From Desulfobacteraceae bacterium UBA2245 (GTDB lineage: Bacteria; Desulfobacterota; Desulfobacteria; Desulfobacterales; UBA2245): a stretch of DNA of 64,000 nucleotides. The notes beneath the pieces are model-generated. The model was given only the letters and a program-made list of their open reading frames with translations. It was not told the DNA's origin and did no database searches. Position 1 is the stretch's first letter, and each line of letters opens with the position of its first letter. The DNA is taken from the NCBI GenBank assembly GCA_002347265.1, contig DDYB01000025.1:1-64000 (forward strand). The letters run 5' to 3'. Shown here piece by piece: positions 9,681 to 16,919 of the stretch. Made by a program: the position numbers and the translations under genes.

Positions 9681-10490
9681 ATGCAGCCAAAGCTTTCACG
9701 GTCTTACAGGGGGTTTTACCCTTTTAAACTGTCCGTTCCCTCTTTTGTTTATCCTGCAAGCTGGGTGGACAATGTCAGGGCCCTGGGGCCGTTTGTCGAT
9801 GAGATCGAGCTTCTGCTGCTGGAAAGCGGAGCCGAAAGTCTGCCTTCGGCGACTCAGATTCATGAACTGGCGGGTCTGGCCGATACGCTTGAATTGACCT
9901 ATAATGTCCATCTTCCAACGGATATCTTCCCCGGCCATTCAAATTCCTCCATTCGCCGCAGCGCAATCGAGGCGCTGCGGCGTGTTCTGGATCTTGTCGG
10001 ACCTCTGGGGCCTTCCACCTGCACATTGCATCTTACCCCTTCCGCTGACATTCAAACTGCGGATCAGATAGCCTCGTGGCGCGATCGTCTGCATGAAGAT
10101 CTGGAACAAATTCTTTCAAACGGTTTTCTTCCGGAGCAAATTTCCGTTGAAAACCTGTTTTATCCGTTTGACTGGTCAGAACCGGCCATTGCAGGACTTG
10201 GGCTTTTTGTGTGCATGGATGTCGGCCACCTCATGGTAACCGGCATGGATGCCGGGCGTTTTTTTGAAGAATGGCGGCATCGAATTTCCATCATGCATCT
10301 TCACGGGGTGAAGGGAAATCAGGATCATCTGGGGCTTGACCGACTCGATTCGGTGCAGATGGAAACCGTTCTGAAAATGCTCAGCCGATACCGGGGGACC
10401 GTTTCCGTCGAAGTTTTTTCTTTTTCCGGGCTGTCCTCGTCTTTGACGGTGCTTGAAAAAAACTGGAATAAGCTGACAGCAGGAAGCTGA
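9681..10490 (+). CDS. cbiR: Cobamide-remodeling phosphodiesterase, CbiR type
   Basis: 269 aa, a TIM-barrel protein of the xylose-isomerase/AP-endonuclease-like group. Potential metal-binding residues lie in YNVHLPTD, TLHLTPS, ISVENLFYP, CMDVGHL, IMHLHGVKG and VSVEVFS, the alternating His/Glu/Asp pattern of the fold. CbiR of Rhodobacter sphaeroides and Akkermansia cleaves the cobamide phosphodiester to give cobinamide phosphate and alpha-riboside, which allows lower-ligand exchange. Placement right after cbiB supports this role. A generic sugar isomerase or endonuclease is the alternative. Confidence 0.75.
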   Translation: MQPKLSRSYRGFYPFKLSVPSFVYPASWVDNVRALGPFVDEIELLLLESGAESLPSATQIHELAGLADTLELTYNVHLPTDIFPGHSNSSIRRSAIEALRRVLDLVGPLGPSTCTLHLTPSADIQTADQIASWRDRLHEDLEQILSNGFLPEQISVENLFYPFDWSEPAIAGLGLFVCMDVGHLMVTGMDAGRFFEEWRHRISIMHLHGVKGNQDHLGLDRLDSVQMETVLKMLSRYRGTVSVEVFSFSGLSSSLTVLEKNWNKLTAGS

Positions 10491-10854
10491 ACCGAAGATA
10501 TGGCATGACCTGCGCGATAGTTTTTGTTATGGTCAAGTAATCAAGAGGATGGTTTGGAGCGGGCGATATCGTCCGTTAAAGCCGGAACAAGTCTTGCAGT
10601 ATGTTTTGGAAAATTATTTGCAGCTGTTTATCGCAGGACCAGCACCGGTTCAACATGGAAATCTCAATGAAAAAGATCAAGTTTTACGCGAGGGATGGGA
10701 TTGAAACGAATCATTCCCAGGATGCAGAAGAACTTTTATCCGGCTTCTGATTTCGTCCGCCGCCGGCAGGCATTTCAGACGTAGCGAAGCGCAGAAACAG
10801 AATGTTGCATTGGTTCGGGCCGATCAAGACTGGCCTGATGAAAAGGAGATTGGT
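10491..10854. other. Intergenic region before the first receiver gene
   Basis: 364 nt with no ORF, hairpin terminator or regulatory RNA that I can support. It separates the cobamide operon from the receiver genes. Confidence 0.4.
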
Positions 10855-11301
10855 ATGAGCCCTTATCGACAAACGATTTGCATTGTATATGCGGACGATG
10901 ATCCAGAGGATCGGATGCTGGTTAAGGATGCACTGGAGGAAAGCCGGCTGGCCAATCCGATTCATTTCGTGGAAGATGGCGAGCAGTTGATGGATTATCT
11001 CAAGCGCCGGGGCCCGTATGCCGATTTGGCCGAAAAATCGTATCCGGGTTTGATTCTGCTGGACCTGAACATGCCCCGGAAAGATGGGCGGGAAGCCCTT
11101 GAGGAGATCAAGGCCGATCCGAAGCTGCGCCGCATACCCGTAGTGGTGCTGACGACCTCGAAGGCGGAGGAAGACATCTGCCGGAGCTACGATCTGGGCG
11201 TGAGCGGCTTCATCGTCAAGCCGGTGACTTTTGATTCGCTGACAGAGATTGTCCGGACGCTCGGAAAATACTGGTTTGAGATTGTTGAACTGCCGGTTTA
11301 A
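10855..11301 (+). CDS. Stand-alone response regulator receiver (Rcp1-like)
   Basis: 148 aa from the ATG at 10855, preceded by AAAGGAGA. It is a single CheY-like domain with the acidic pocket ADDDPED, phospho-acceptor D70 (LILLDLNMPRKDG), T100 and the conserved lysine K122 (FIVKPVTFD). The short insert between helix 2 and strand 3 (RRGPYADLAEKSYPG) is typical of the Rcp1-like class that pairs with phytochrome or PAS histidine kinases. It has no output domain, and no kinase is encoded nearby. Confidence 0.85.
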   Translation: MSPYRQTICIVYADDDPEDRMLVKDALEESRLANPIHFVEDGEQLMDYLKRRGPYADLAEKSYPGLILLDLNMPRKDGREALEEIKADPKLRRIPVVVLTTSKAEEDICRSYDLGVSGFIVKPVTFDSLTEIVRTLGKYWFEIVELPV

Positions 11302-11420
11302 GCATTCTTTTAAATTCGAACCGGATTTCTTGATGCGCAGAATGAGTTTGAATTTTGCCCGATCGTCAAGATCTTGACTATGCGTTCTTTTTTAACCATT
11401 TTTGAAGGATAACCCAGACC

Positions 11421-11825
11421 ATGACGCGCATTTTGGTGGTTGATGACGACGATCAGATCCGTGCTCTGCTTCGAGAGGTTCTGGAACGCGATCAATACGA
11501 GGTCATGGATGCGGCGGACGGCGATGCCGCATTGGCGCTTCAGAGAAAATATCCCGCTGATCTGATTATTACCGATTTGATCATGCCTGCAAAAGACGGT
11601 ATCGAGACGATTATGGAATTTCGAAAGGAATTTCCTTTCGTCAAAATTATTGCGATTTCCGGCGGAGGTCCACTGGGACCCGGTCGTGTCGCGGCCGATG
11701 ATTATCTGCGGCTTTCAAAGGCTTTTGGTGTGATCTGCACATTTTCCAAACCCATAGACTTCAAGAAGCTTCTGGATAAGATCCGGCAACTGCTTGCGTT
11801 GGATTCGGCGCTTTCCGCAAAATAG
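11421..11825 (+). CDS. Stand-alone response regulator receiver
   Basis: 134 aa, a single receiver domain with the acidic patch VVDDDDQ, phospho-acceptor D52 (IITDLIMPAKDG), S80 and K110 (TFSKPID). The loop after beta-4 is enlarged (GGGPLGPGRVAADDY), a feature of a receiver subgroup whose partners are not known to me. It lacks DNA-binding or enzymatic output. Two orphan receivers in a row without a kinase suggest they serve phosphorelays encoded elsewhere. Confidence 0.85.
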   Translation: MTRILVVDDDDQIRALLREVLERDQYEVMDAADGDAALALQRKYPADLIITDLIMPAKDGIETIMEFRKEFPFVKIIAISGGGPLGPGRVAADDYLRLSKAFGVICTFSKPIDFKKLLDKIRQLLALDSALSAK

Positions 11826-12102
11826 CTCGGGACTTTTTGGGGGGCTTTTCCGATCCTACGATTTTTATTCAGAAAAATATCTGTGGACAAATCAAAGGTG
11901 TCCATGTAAATAAGCTATCTTGTTCCTGGAAAAGGAGACGGAAGCATCGGAACTCTCTTTGGATAAAATAATCAGTCATCTTGTTTTGAAGAATCCGTGC
12001 TTCCGCAATCTGATGGTAATCCGAAAACAAAACTTGTCAAGCGGAGACGAGGCCTTGCAGACTTGGCCTCTTGCAGTCGCTGATTCGTGAGGAGTTTGTG
12101 GC

Positions 12103-12558
12103 ATGATTGCATATCAGCTTTGCGTTGAAGCACAGAACAAACCCGGCAGCCTGGCAAGAATCACCGCGACCCTGGCCAGAGAAAAAATCAATCTCCGTTC
12201 CATTACGATCAGCACCTACCAGGATCACGGCATTATCAATATTCTTGTCGACGATTCCCAGAAGGGGTTCAAGGCCCTGCAAAGCGAGGGACTGCCTGTG
12301 TCCCTGAAACCCGTGCTGGCCGTACTGATTGATGACAAACCCGGCGGACTGGATGAATTGATTCAGCTTCTTTACAAAGAAAATATCAATGTTGAAAACG
12401 CCTACGGGTTTGTTCTGGAAAGCTGGAAAAACGCCGTGTTCGTCCTGGATGTCGACCAGGAGGAGAAGACCCGGAAAATACTGCATGATGCAGGGTTTAA
12501 AATGCTCAGCGCCGATGCTTTGGCGGCCGTGGAGCCGTTTCATTACATGAAATACTGA
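12103..12558 (+). CDS. Tandem ACT-domain amino-acid-binding protein
   Basis: 151 aa made of two ACT domains in tandem (about residues 3-70 and 72-140). Each has the NKPGSL or DKPGGL turn that usually forms the ligand-binding edge. There is no catalytic domain. Proteins of this kind often sit beside phenylacetate-CoA ligase or amino-acid genes and are assumed to sense amino acids. Here the neighbours do not show a pathway. Confidence 0.82.
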   Translation: MIAYQLCVEAQNKPGSLARITATLAREKINLRSITISTYQDHGIINILVDDSQKGFKALQSEGLPVSLKPVLAVLIDDKPGGLDELIQLLYKENINVENAYGFVLESWKNAVFVLDVDQEEKTRKILHDAGFKMLSADALAAVEPFHYMKY

Positions 12559-12684
12559 GTTGGATTTTTACAGGGATCATTTTTTCTGTTTTTTAATAGT
12601 TGGCTTCAATTTTGCGGGTTGTTCAGGCAGAATGTTCACGGACGTTCCATCAATCGAATGCCGGTGTTTCCGGGAAAAGAGCTT

Positions 12685-12873
12685 ATGAAGTACTATATTG
12701 AACTTTGGGATGATAACGAAATGTGGAGCCGGATGGATTCCGGTATGGATGACAAGATTGAAGCTTATCACACAGCCTGCTTTGTTGCCTGTCGAAGAAA
12801 TACGAAGGCCAAGATTGTAGACGGTTGCGGCAATGTTTTTGCCGAGATCAAACCGGAATCGCTGATGATATAG
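12685..12873 (+). CDS. Small hypothetical protein, 62 aa
   Basis: The frame is open from 12619, but the segment from the ATG at 12685 (MKYYIELWDDNEMW) looks like the real protein because it has a compact acidic N-terminus and a hydrophobic core. The ribosome-binding site is weak. It has no recognised family. Two cysteines (TACFVACRR) and a glycine turn (VDGCGN) are visible. Confidence 0.5.
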   Translation: MKYYIELWDDNEMWSRMDSGMDDKIEAYHTACFVACRRNTKAKIVDGCGNVFAEIKPESLMI

Positions 12874-12909
12874 CCGGGGCCGCCCTATTTCGGCTGTCCG
12901 CGGAATCTC

Positions 12910-12940
12910 TTGACAGGAAGGATGAAATTTTCCATATAAA
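12910..12940 (+). promoter_or_regulatory. Candidate sigma70 promoter for the riboswitch leader
   Basis: TTGACA at 12910-12915 and TATAAA at 12935-12940 are separated by 19 nt, slightly long. The position about 25 nt before the riboswitch fits transcription of the leader. Confidence 0.5.
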
Positions 12941-12962
12941 TAAAAAAATCATTTGCAGAATC

Positions 12963-13125
12963 GTTTGGCCCCTTCGGGGATAACAGGGAAACCGGTGTGA
13001 TTCCGGTACGGACCCACCGCTGTGATCGGGGACGAAATCCGCACAAGGTCACTGATTCTTTTAAGAGGATCGGGAAGGCGCGGAGATTAGGCTGATCCGA
13101 GAGTCAGAAGACCTTCCATTCGGTT
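12963..13125 (+). ncRNA. Cobalamin riboswitch 1
   Basis: The order of conserved blocks matches a class I cobalamin riboswitch: GGGAAACCGGTG, then CCGCTGTGAT, CACTG, GGGAAGGCGC, and the B12 box AGTCAGAAGACCT at 13102-13114. It lies directly upstream of an intrinsic terminator and of the dehydrogenase-trpD-like-cobT operon. Adenosylcobalamin binding should favour the terminator and reduce expression. The regulatory direction is the usual one for the class and is inferred. Confidence 0.92.
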
Positions 13126-13144
13126 TGGCTTTGCGGAGACGGCA

Positions 13145-13180
13145 AATCCTCAAGCGTACAACGCTTGAGGATTTTTTTTT
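13145..13180 (+). terminator. Intrinsic terminator of riboswitch 1
   Basis: A 12-bp perfect stem AATCCTCAAGCG / CGCTTGAGGATT with a 5-nt loop, running into a T9 tract. It is located between the riboswitch and the ATG at 13234, as expected for transcription attenuation. Confidence 0.92.
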
Positions 13181-13233
13181 GACGACGACCCGATTAATTT
13201 GAAATTATCAGCAATGACGATGGGTTGCATAAA

Positions 13234-14280
13234 ATGAAGACGATGAAGGCGGCTGTTCTGTCCCGGCCCGGAAGTATGGAAATCCGCGAGGTAAAGCAAC
13301 CGTCATGTCCGAAAGACGGCGTGCTGGTTCAGGTCAGAGCCTGCGGCGTATGTGCGGCGGATGTCAAGATGCTGTCGGCGGGACATCGCGCTCTGGTGTA
13401 TCCTCGGATCCTCGGCCATGAGATTGCCGGAATCGTGGCGCAGAGTCGAAGTCCCCTTTTTCGGGAAGGCGATCGGGTACAGGTGCCGCCCGGCCTGAGC
13501 TGCGGCGTCTGCCGGCATTGCGGCGCTCATGCGGACAACCAGTGCCCGTCGGTTCAAATTCTGGGCTTTAACCGGGACGGCGGATTTGCCCGGTACCTGG
13601 CGCTTCCGCTGGGCGCCGGACCCGTCCGGGCGGTCTTGCATCCGCTTCCTTCGAATACGCCCTTTGAACATGCGGTTTTTGCCGAGCCCCTGGCCTGCTG
13701 CATCAATGCTCAGAATAAGCTGGGCCTGAGTCCGAATGATACGGTGCTGATTGTGGGCGCCGGTCCTCTGGGACAGATGCATGCGGCCCTGGCTGCGCAT
13801 AAGGGCGCAGCACTGGTGCTGATGGCCGACATGGATTCAAGACGGCGGATACTGTCCGAATCCATGGGTATCCCGGTTCTGGACGCGCTGGATTCCAGTT
13901 TTTTTGAACAGGCGATGGCCCTTACCGGCGGCCGGGGCGTGGATGTACTGATCCTTGCGGCAGGCGTGGGTCTGGAGGCCCGGTTCCTCGAGATCATGGG
14001 CGTTGGGGGGCGCATTTCGATTTTCAGCGGCATGAGTTCCGACCATTCCAGATCAGCCCTGGATTTAAACCGGATTCATTACCGGGAGATCATCGTCGCC
14101 GGGGCTTACGGATGCACGGTTCGTCAAAACGCTCAGGCCCTTGAATGGATTGCTTCAAATGGAGCGGCGGTTGAAAGACTGATCACCCGCCGCGTGTCGT
14201 TGGACGCCATTGCGGAAGGATTTTCCCATGTCCGGGAAAAAGTCGCTCTGAAGTCCGTCGTGGAGGTGGAAAATGAATGA
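13234..14280 (+). CDS. Zinc-dependent medium-chain dehydrogenase in a B12-regulated operon
   Basis: 348 aa. Structural-zinc cysteines C90, C93, C96 and C104 and catalytic-zinc residues C37 and H62-E63 are visible. The NAD(P)-binding glycine motif VGAGPLGQM (about 176-184) shows an intact MDR alcohol or polyol dehydrogenase. Similar proteins are often called sorbitol or threonine dehydrogenases, but the substrate cannot be read from sequence. It is the first gene after a B12 riboswitch and overlaps the TrpD paralog by 8 nt, with cobT following. This ties it to cobamide metabolism, perhaps to making or oxidising a lower-ligand precursor (inference). The ribosome-binding site before the ATG is weak. 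Confidence 0.85.
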   Translation: MKTMKAAVLSRPGSMEIREVKQPSCPKDGVLVQVRACGVCAADVKMLSAGHRALVYPRILGHEIAGIVAQSRSPLFREGDRVQVPPGLSCGVCRHCGAHADNQCPSVQILGFNRDGGFARYLALPLGAGPVRAVLHPLPSNTPFEHAVFAEPLACCINAQNKLGLSPNDTVLIVGAGPLGQMHAALAAHKGAALVLMADMDSRRRILSESMGIPVLDALDSSFFEQAMALTGGRGVDVLILAAGVGLEARFLEIMGVGGRISIFSGMSSDHSRSALDLNRIHYREIIVAGAYGCTVRQNAQALEWIASNGAAVERLITRRVSLDAIAEGFSHVREKVALKSVVEVENE

Positions 14281-15382
14281 ATCGCTCAGAGAGTTCGGAC
14301 GTTATATCGATCAGCTCATCGCCGGCCGGGATCTGACCCGGATGGAAAGCCGCGATCTTTTCGGCCAGATTCTTTCCGGCGCTCAGACGGATATTCATCA
14401 GGGCGCCTTTCTTTCCGCGATTACCGCCAAGGGCCCGACGCCCCGGGAAATCGCGGGCGCCTGGCAGGCCATATTCGAGCTGGACACTGTCAAGGTGCTG
14501 CCGGAAACCCAAAAACCCCTGGTGGACAACTGCGGCACCGGCATGGATGCTTTCAAAACCTTCAATATCAGCACCGGGGCCGCGATTGTGGCTTCTGCCG
14601 GAGGCGTATGCGTTGCCCGCCACGGCGCGCGGGCCATCACCTCCGGGTGCGGCACCGTGGATCTGTGCGAGTCCCTTGGCGCGGATGTAGAATGCGCGCC
14701 GGAGATTGTGCGGCAAAGCATTGAAAAAGCAGGCCTTGGTTTGTTCAACGGCATGAGCGCTCAGATTCATCCACGGGCCCTGTTTCGAATTCTTTCCCGA
14801 ATGCGTTTCGGAAGCATTTTGAATATCGCGGCTTCTCTGGCCAATCCGGCGCGCCCTCTTTACGGTGTGCGGGGAGTGTACGCTCCCGCGCTGGTAATTC
14901 CCGTCCTCGAAGCCATGCGGGAGATCGGATTTGTCCGGGCCATGGTCTTTCATGGCCTTCTGCCCGGAAAGAATGCCGGTATCGATGAACTTTCCCCGGT
15001 AGGGGAAAGCTTTGTGGCCGAACTGAACGCCGAAGGGGAAATTTCTTCTTACCGGCTGGAACCCCGCAGCCTGGGAGTTGAGTATGACGAGCCGATCGAG
15101 GCCATTGCCGGCGGCGGCGGTTCGCAAGAAGAGGCCCTGCGGCTTCTGAACGTTTTTTCGGGAAAGGAAAAAGCAGCATTGTATCAAACCATCTGTTTGA
15201 ATGCGGCGCCGCTATTTTATGTATCCAGCGCGGTTTCAGACCTGAGAGAAGGATTCGAAAAAGCCCGGGAGGTCATCGATTCCGGGCAGGCGCTGAATCA
15301 GGTCTTCAACTGGGTTCAGGCCCAGAACCGAAATCCGGAGCAGGGCCGCATCCGCATGAATCAGCTGCTGGCAATGTTATAA
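14273..15382 (+). CDS. Anthranilate-phosphoribosyltransferase paralog with altered substrate pocket
   Basis: 369 aa with the TrpD/nucleoside-phosphorylase-like fold. The PRPP loop is recognisable (CGTGMDAFKTFNIST, G88-T89-G90), and the metal-binding D238-E239 pair (GIDELSPVG) is retained. Residues that bind anthranilate in true TrpD are changed: HGNR reads HGAR (A119), and the arginine of the VRTVFN segment aligns with G180 (FGSILN). The usual KSGSSD loop reads GCGTVD. It is therefore probably a phosphoribosyltransferase for another acceptor. It sits between a dehydrogenase and cobT under a B12 riboswitch and has no trp neighbours, so a lower-ligand role is plausible but unproven. Confidence 0.85.
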   Translation: MNESLREFGRYIDQLIAGRDLTRMESRDLFGQILSGAQTDIHQGAFLSAITAKGPTPREIAGAWQAIFELDTVKVLPETQKPLVDNCGTGMDAFKTFNISTGAAIVASAGGVCVARHGARAITSGCGTVDLCESLGADVECAPEIVRQSIEKAGLGLFNGMSAQIHPRALFRILSRMRFGSILNIAASLANPARPLYGVRGVYAPALVIPVLEAMREIGFVRAMVFHGLLPGKNAGIDELSPVGESFVAELNAEGEISSYRLEPRSLGVEYDEPIEAIAGGGGSQEEALRLLNVFSGKEKAALYQTICLNAAPLFYVSSAVSDLREGFEKAREVIDSGQALNQVFNWVQAQNRNPEQGRIRMNQLLAML

Positions 15383-15408
15383 AAAGTTCAACAGGAGGTT
15401 GCATAGCG

Positions 15409-16488
15409 ATGAACACCGGAAAATCGATTGAACAGATCATCCGCGAGATAGTACCGGTCGATGGCGACTGGCTGGAAAAAGCCCGCGCCCGGACCCGGAG
15501 TCTGGTCATGCCCACCCGCGCCCTGGGTCGTCTGCATGAAATTGCGGAGCAGATTTGCGCCATTCAAAGAACCCTGACCCCGGCCATCGGCCGGAAGGCG
15601 ATTCTGATCATGGCCGGAGATCACGGAGTGGTCGCCGAAGGCGTCAGCGCCTATCCGCAAAGTGTGACCGTCGAGATGATCCGCACCTTTCTCAGGGGCG
15701 GGGCCGGCATCAACGTTCTGGCAAGACAGGTGGGCGCCGATGTCGCCGTGGTGGATGCCGGGATTATTCCGGATCTGGATCCGGATATGTCCGGAGGCGA
15801 TAGGCGGCTTCAGGTCTGCAAGGTGGGCCGTGGGACGGCGAACCTTGCCCGGGGTCCGGCCATGACCCGAAGCCAGGCCGAACAGTGTATTTCCGTCGGC
15901 TTTCTGGCAGCGGAAAAATGGATCAAAATCGGAGTCGAGCTGATCGGAACCGGCGACATGGGTATCGGCAACACCACGCCGTCTTCGGCCATCGGCGTTG
16001 TGATCACCGGTGCGGACCTGGACCGGATGGTGGGTTTGGGAACCGGTGTGGATGCCCAGGGCATCGCACGCAAGAAGGAGGCCATCGCAAGGGGCATTAA
16101 AATCAATGCTCCCGATGCCCGGGACGGTCTGGACGTGCTTTCCAAGGTCGGCGGATTCGAGATCGGCGCCATCGCCGGATGTATTCTGGCCGGGGCCTTT
16201 TACCGCCGGCCGGTCGTGGTGGACGGTTTGATTTCAACGGCAGGCGCCCTGATCGCCCATACACTCTGTCCTCTGGTCGCGCAGTACATGTTTGCCGCCC
16301 ATTGCTCGGAGGAGCCAGGGCACCGGATCATGTTGAACCATCTGGGGCTTGTCCCGATTCTGGACCTGGGCATGCGTCTTGGCGAGGGAAGCGGGGGCGC
16401 GGTTGCCATGGGAATCATGGAGGGCGCGGTGCGCGTGATGAACGAGATGCTGACCTTTGAAGAGGCTGGCGTGAGCGACAAGGAATAA
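15409..16488 (+). CDS. cobT: Nicotinate-nucleotide:benzimidazole phosphoribosyltransferase
   Basis: 359 aa. CobT signatures are intact: AGDHGVVAEGVSAYPQ, GTGDMGIGNTTPSSAI and the catalytic-glutamate region DLGMRLGEGSGGAVAM near the C-terminus. It activates the lower-ligand base to alpha-ribazole phosphate, the substrate for CobS. AGGAGG at 15393-15398 precedes the ATG by 10 nt. It is the third gene of the riboswitch-1 operon. It is not next to cobUS, which lies 8 kb upstream. No alpha-ribazole phosphatase gene is seen in the window. Confidence 0.95.
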   Translation: MNTGKSIEQIIREIVPVDGDWLEKARARTRSLVMPTRALGRLHEIAEQICAIQRTLTPAIGRKAILIMAGDHGVVAEGVSAYPQSVTVEMIRTFLRGGAGINVLARQVGADVAVVDAGIIPDLDPDMSGGDRRLQVCKVGRGTANLARGPAMTRSQAEQCISVGFLAAEKWIKIGVELIGTGDMGIGNTTPSSAIGVVITGADLDRMVGLGTGVDAQGIARKKEAIARGIKINAPDARDGLDVLSKVGGFEIGAIAGCILAGAFYRRPVVVDGLISTAGALIAHTLCPLVAQYMFAAHCSEEPGHRIMLNHLGLVPILDLGMRLGEGSGGAVAMGIMEGAVRVMNEMLTFEEAGVSDKE

Positions 16489-16610
16489 ATTGTCCGGAAA
16501 TCGCCGTTGATAGGATTCAGGCATCTGGAAAGCATGCTTATCGTTTTGCCGGCAGGTCCGGACGACAAAAAATGGTTGACTTTGAAATCGTTTTTTCTTA
16601 AGAGTGGTTT

Positions 16611-16775
16611 TCGCTCAGGTGCTCAATTGATTGAGCTCAAAAGGGAACCCCGTGAGAATCGGGGATGGGCCCGCCGCTGTGATCGGGGACGAAATCCGCA
16701 GCAAGCCACTGATTCGGTTTGAATCGGGAAGGCGCGGAAACTAGAATGATCCGAAAGTCAGAAGACCTGCCTGAG
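16611..16775 (+). ncRNA. Cobalamin riboswitch 2
   Basis: The blocks CAGGTGCTC, GGGAACCCCGTG, CCGCTGTGAT, CCACTG and GGGAAGGCGCGG and the B12 box AAAGTCAGAAGACCTGCC (16755-16772) are in order. Its core is very close to riboswitch 1, sharing the stretch CGCTGTGATCGGGGACGAAA, while the first stem differs. It is followed by an intrinsic terminator and a TonB-dependent receptor, the classic btuB arrangement. Confidence 0.93.
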
Positions 16776-16843
16776 GGAAAAAGCCGTTGCCTCCGAGGAA
16801 CAGAGGTGTTGGGCTTGTAGGATCTTGAGGATAAAAAAGGGAC

Positions 16844-16887
16844 ATCCCGGATCGATGATGCCAATCAATCGATCCGGGATTTTTTTT
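16844..16887 (+). terminator. Intrinsic terminator of riboswitch 2
   Basis: A 13-bp perfect stem ATCCCGGATCGAT / ATCGATCCGGGAT followed by a T-rich tail, 33 nt before the receptor start. It acts as the expression platform of riboswitch 2. Confidence 0.92.
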
Positions 16888-16919
16888 GCCCGGGGGAAGC
16901 TGCCTGCAAGGAGGACGTG

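Noticed and set aside
14273..15382. Tryptophan biosynthesis trpD
   Set aside because: The key anthranilate residues are changed and there are no trp neighbours. The cobamide context is stronger.
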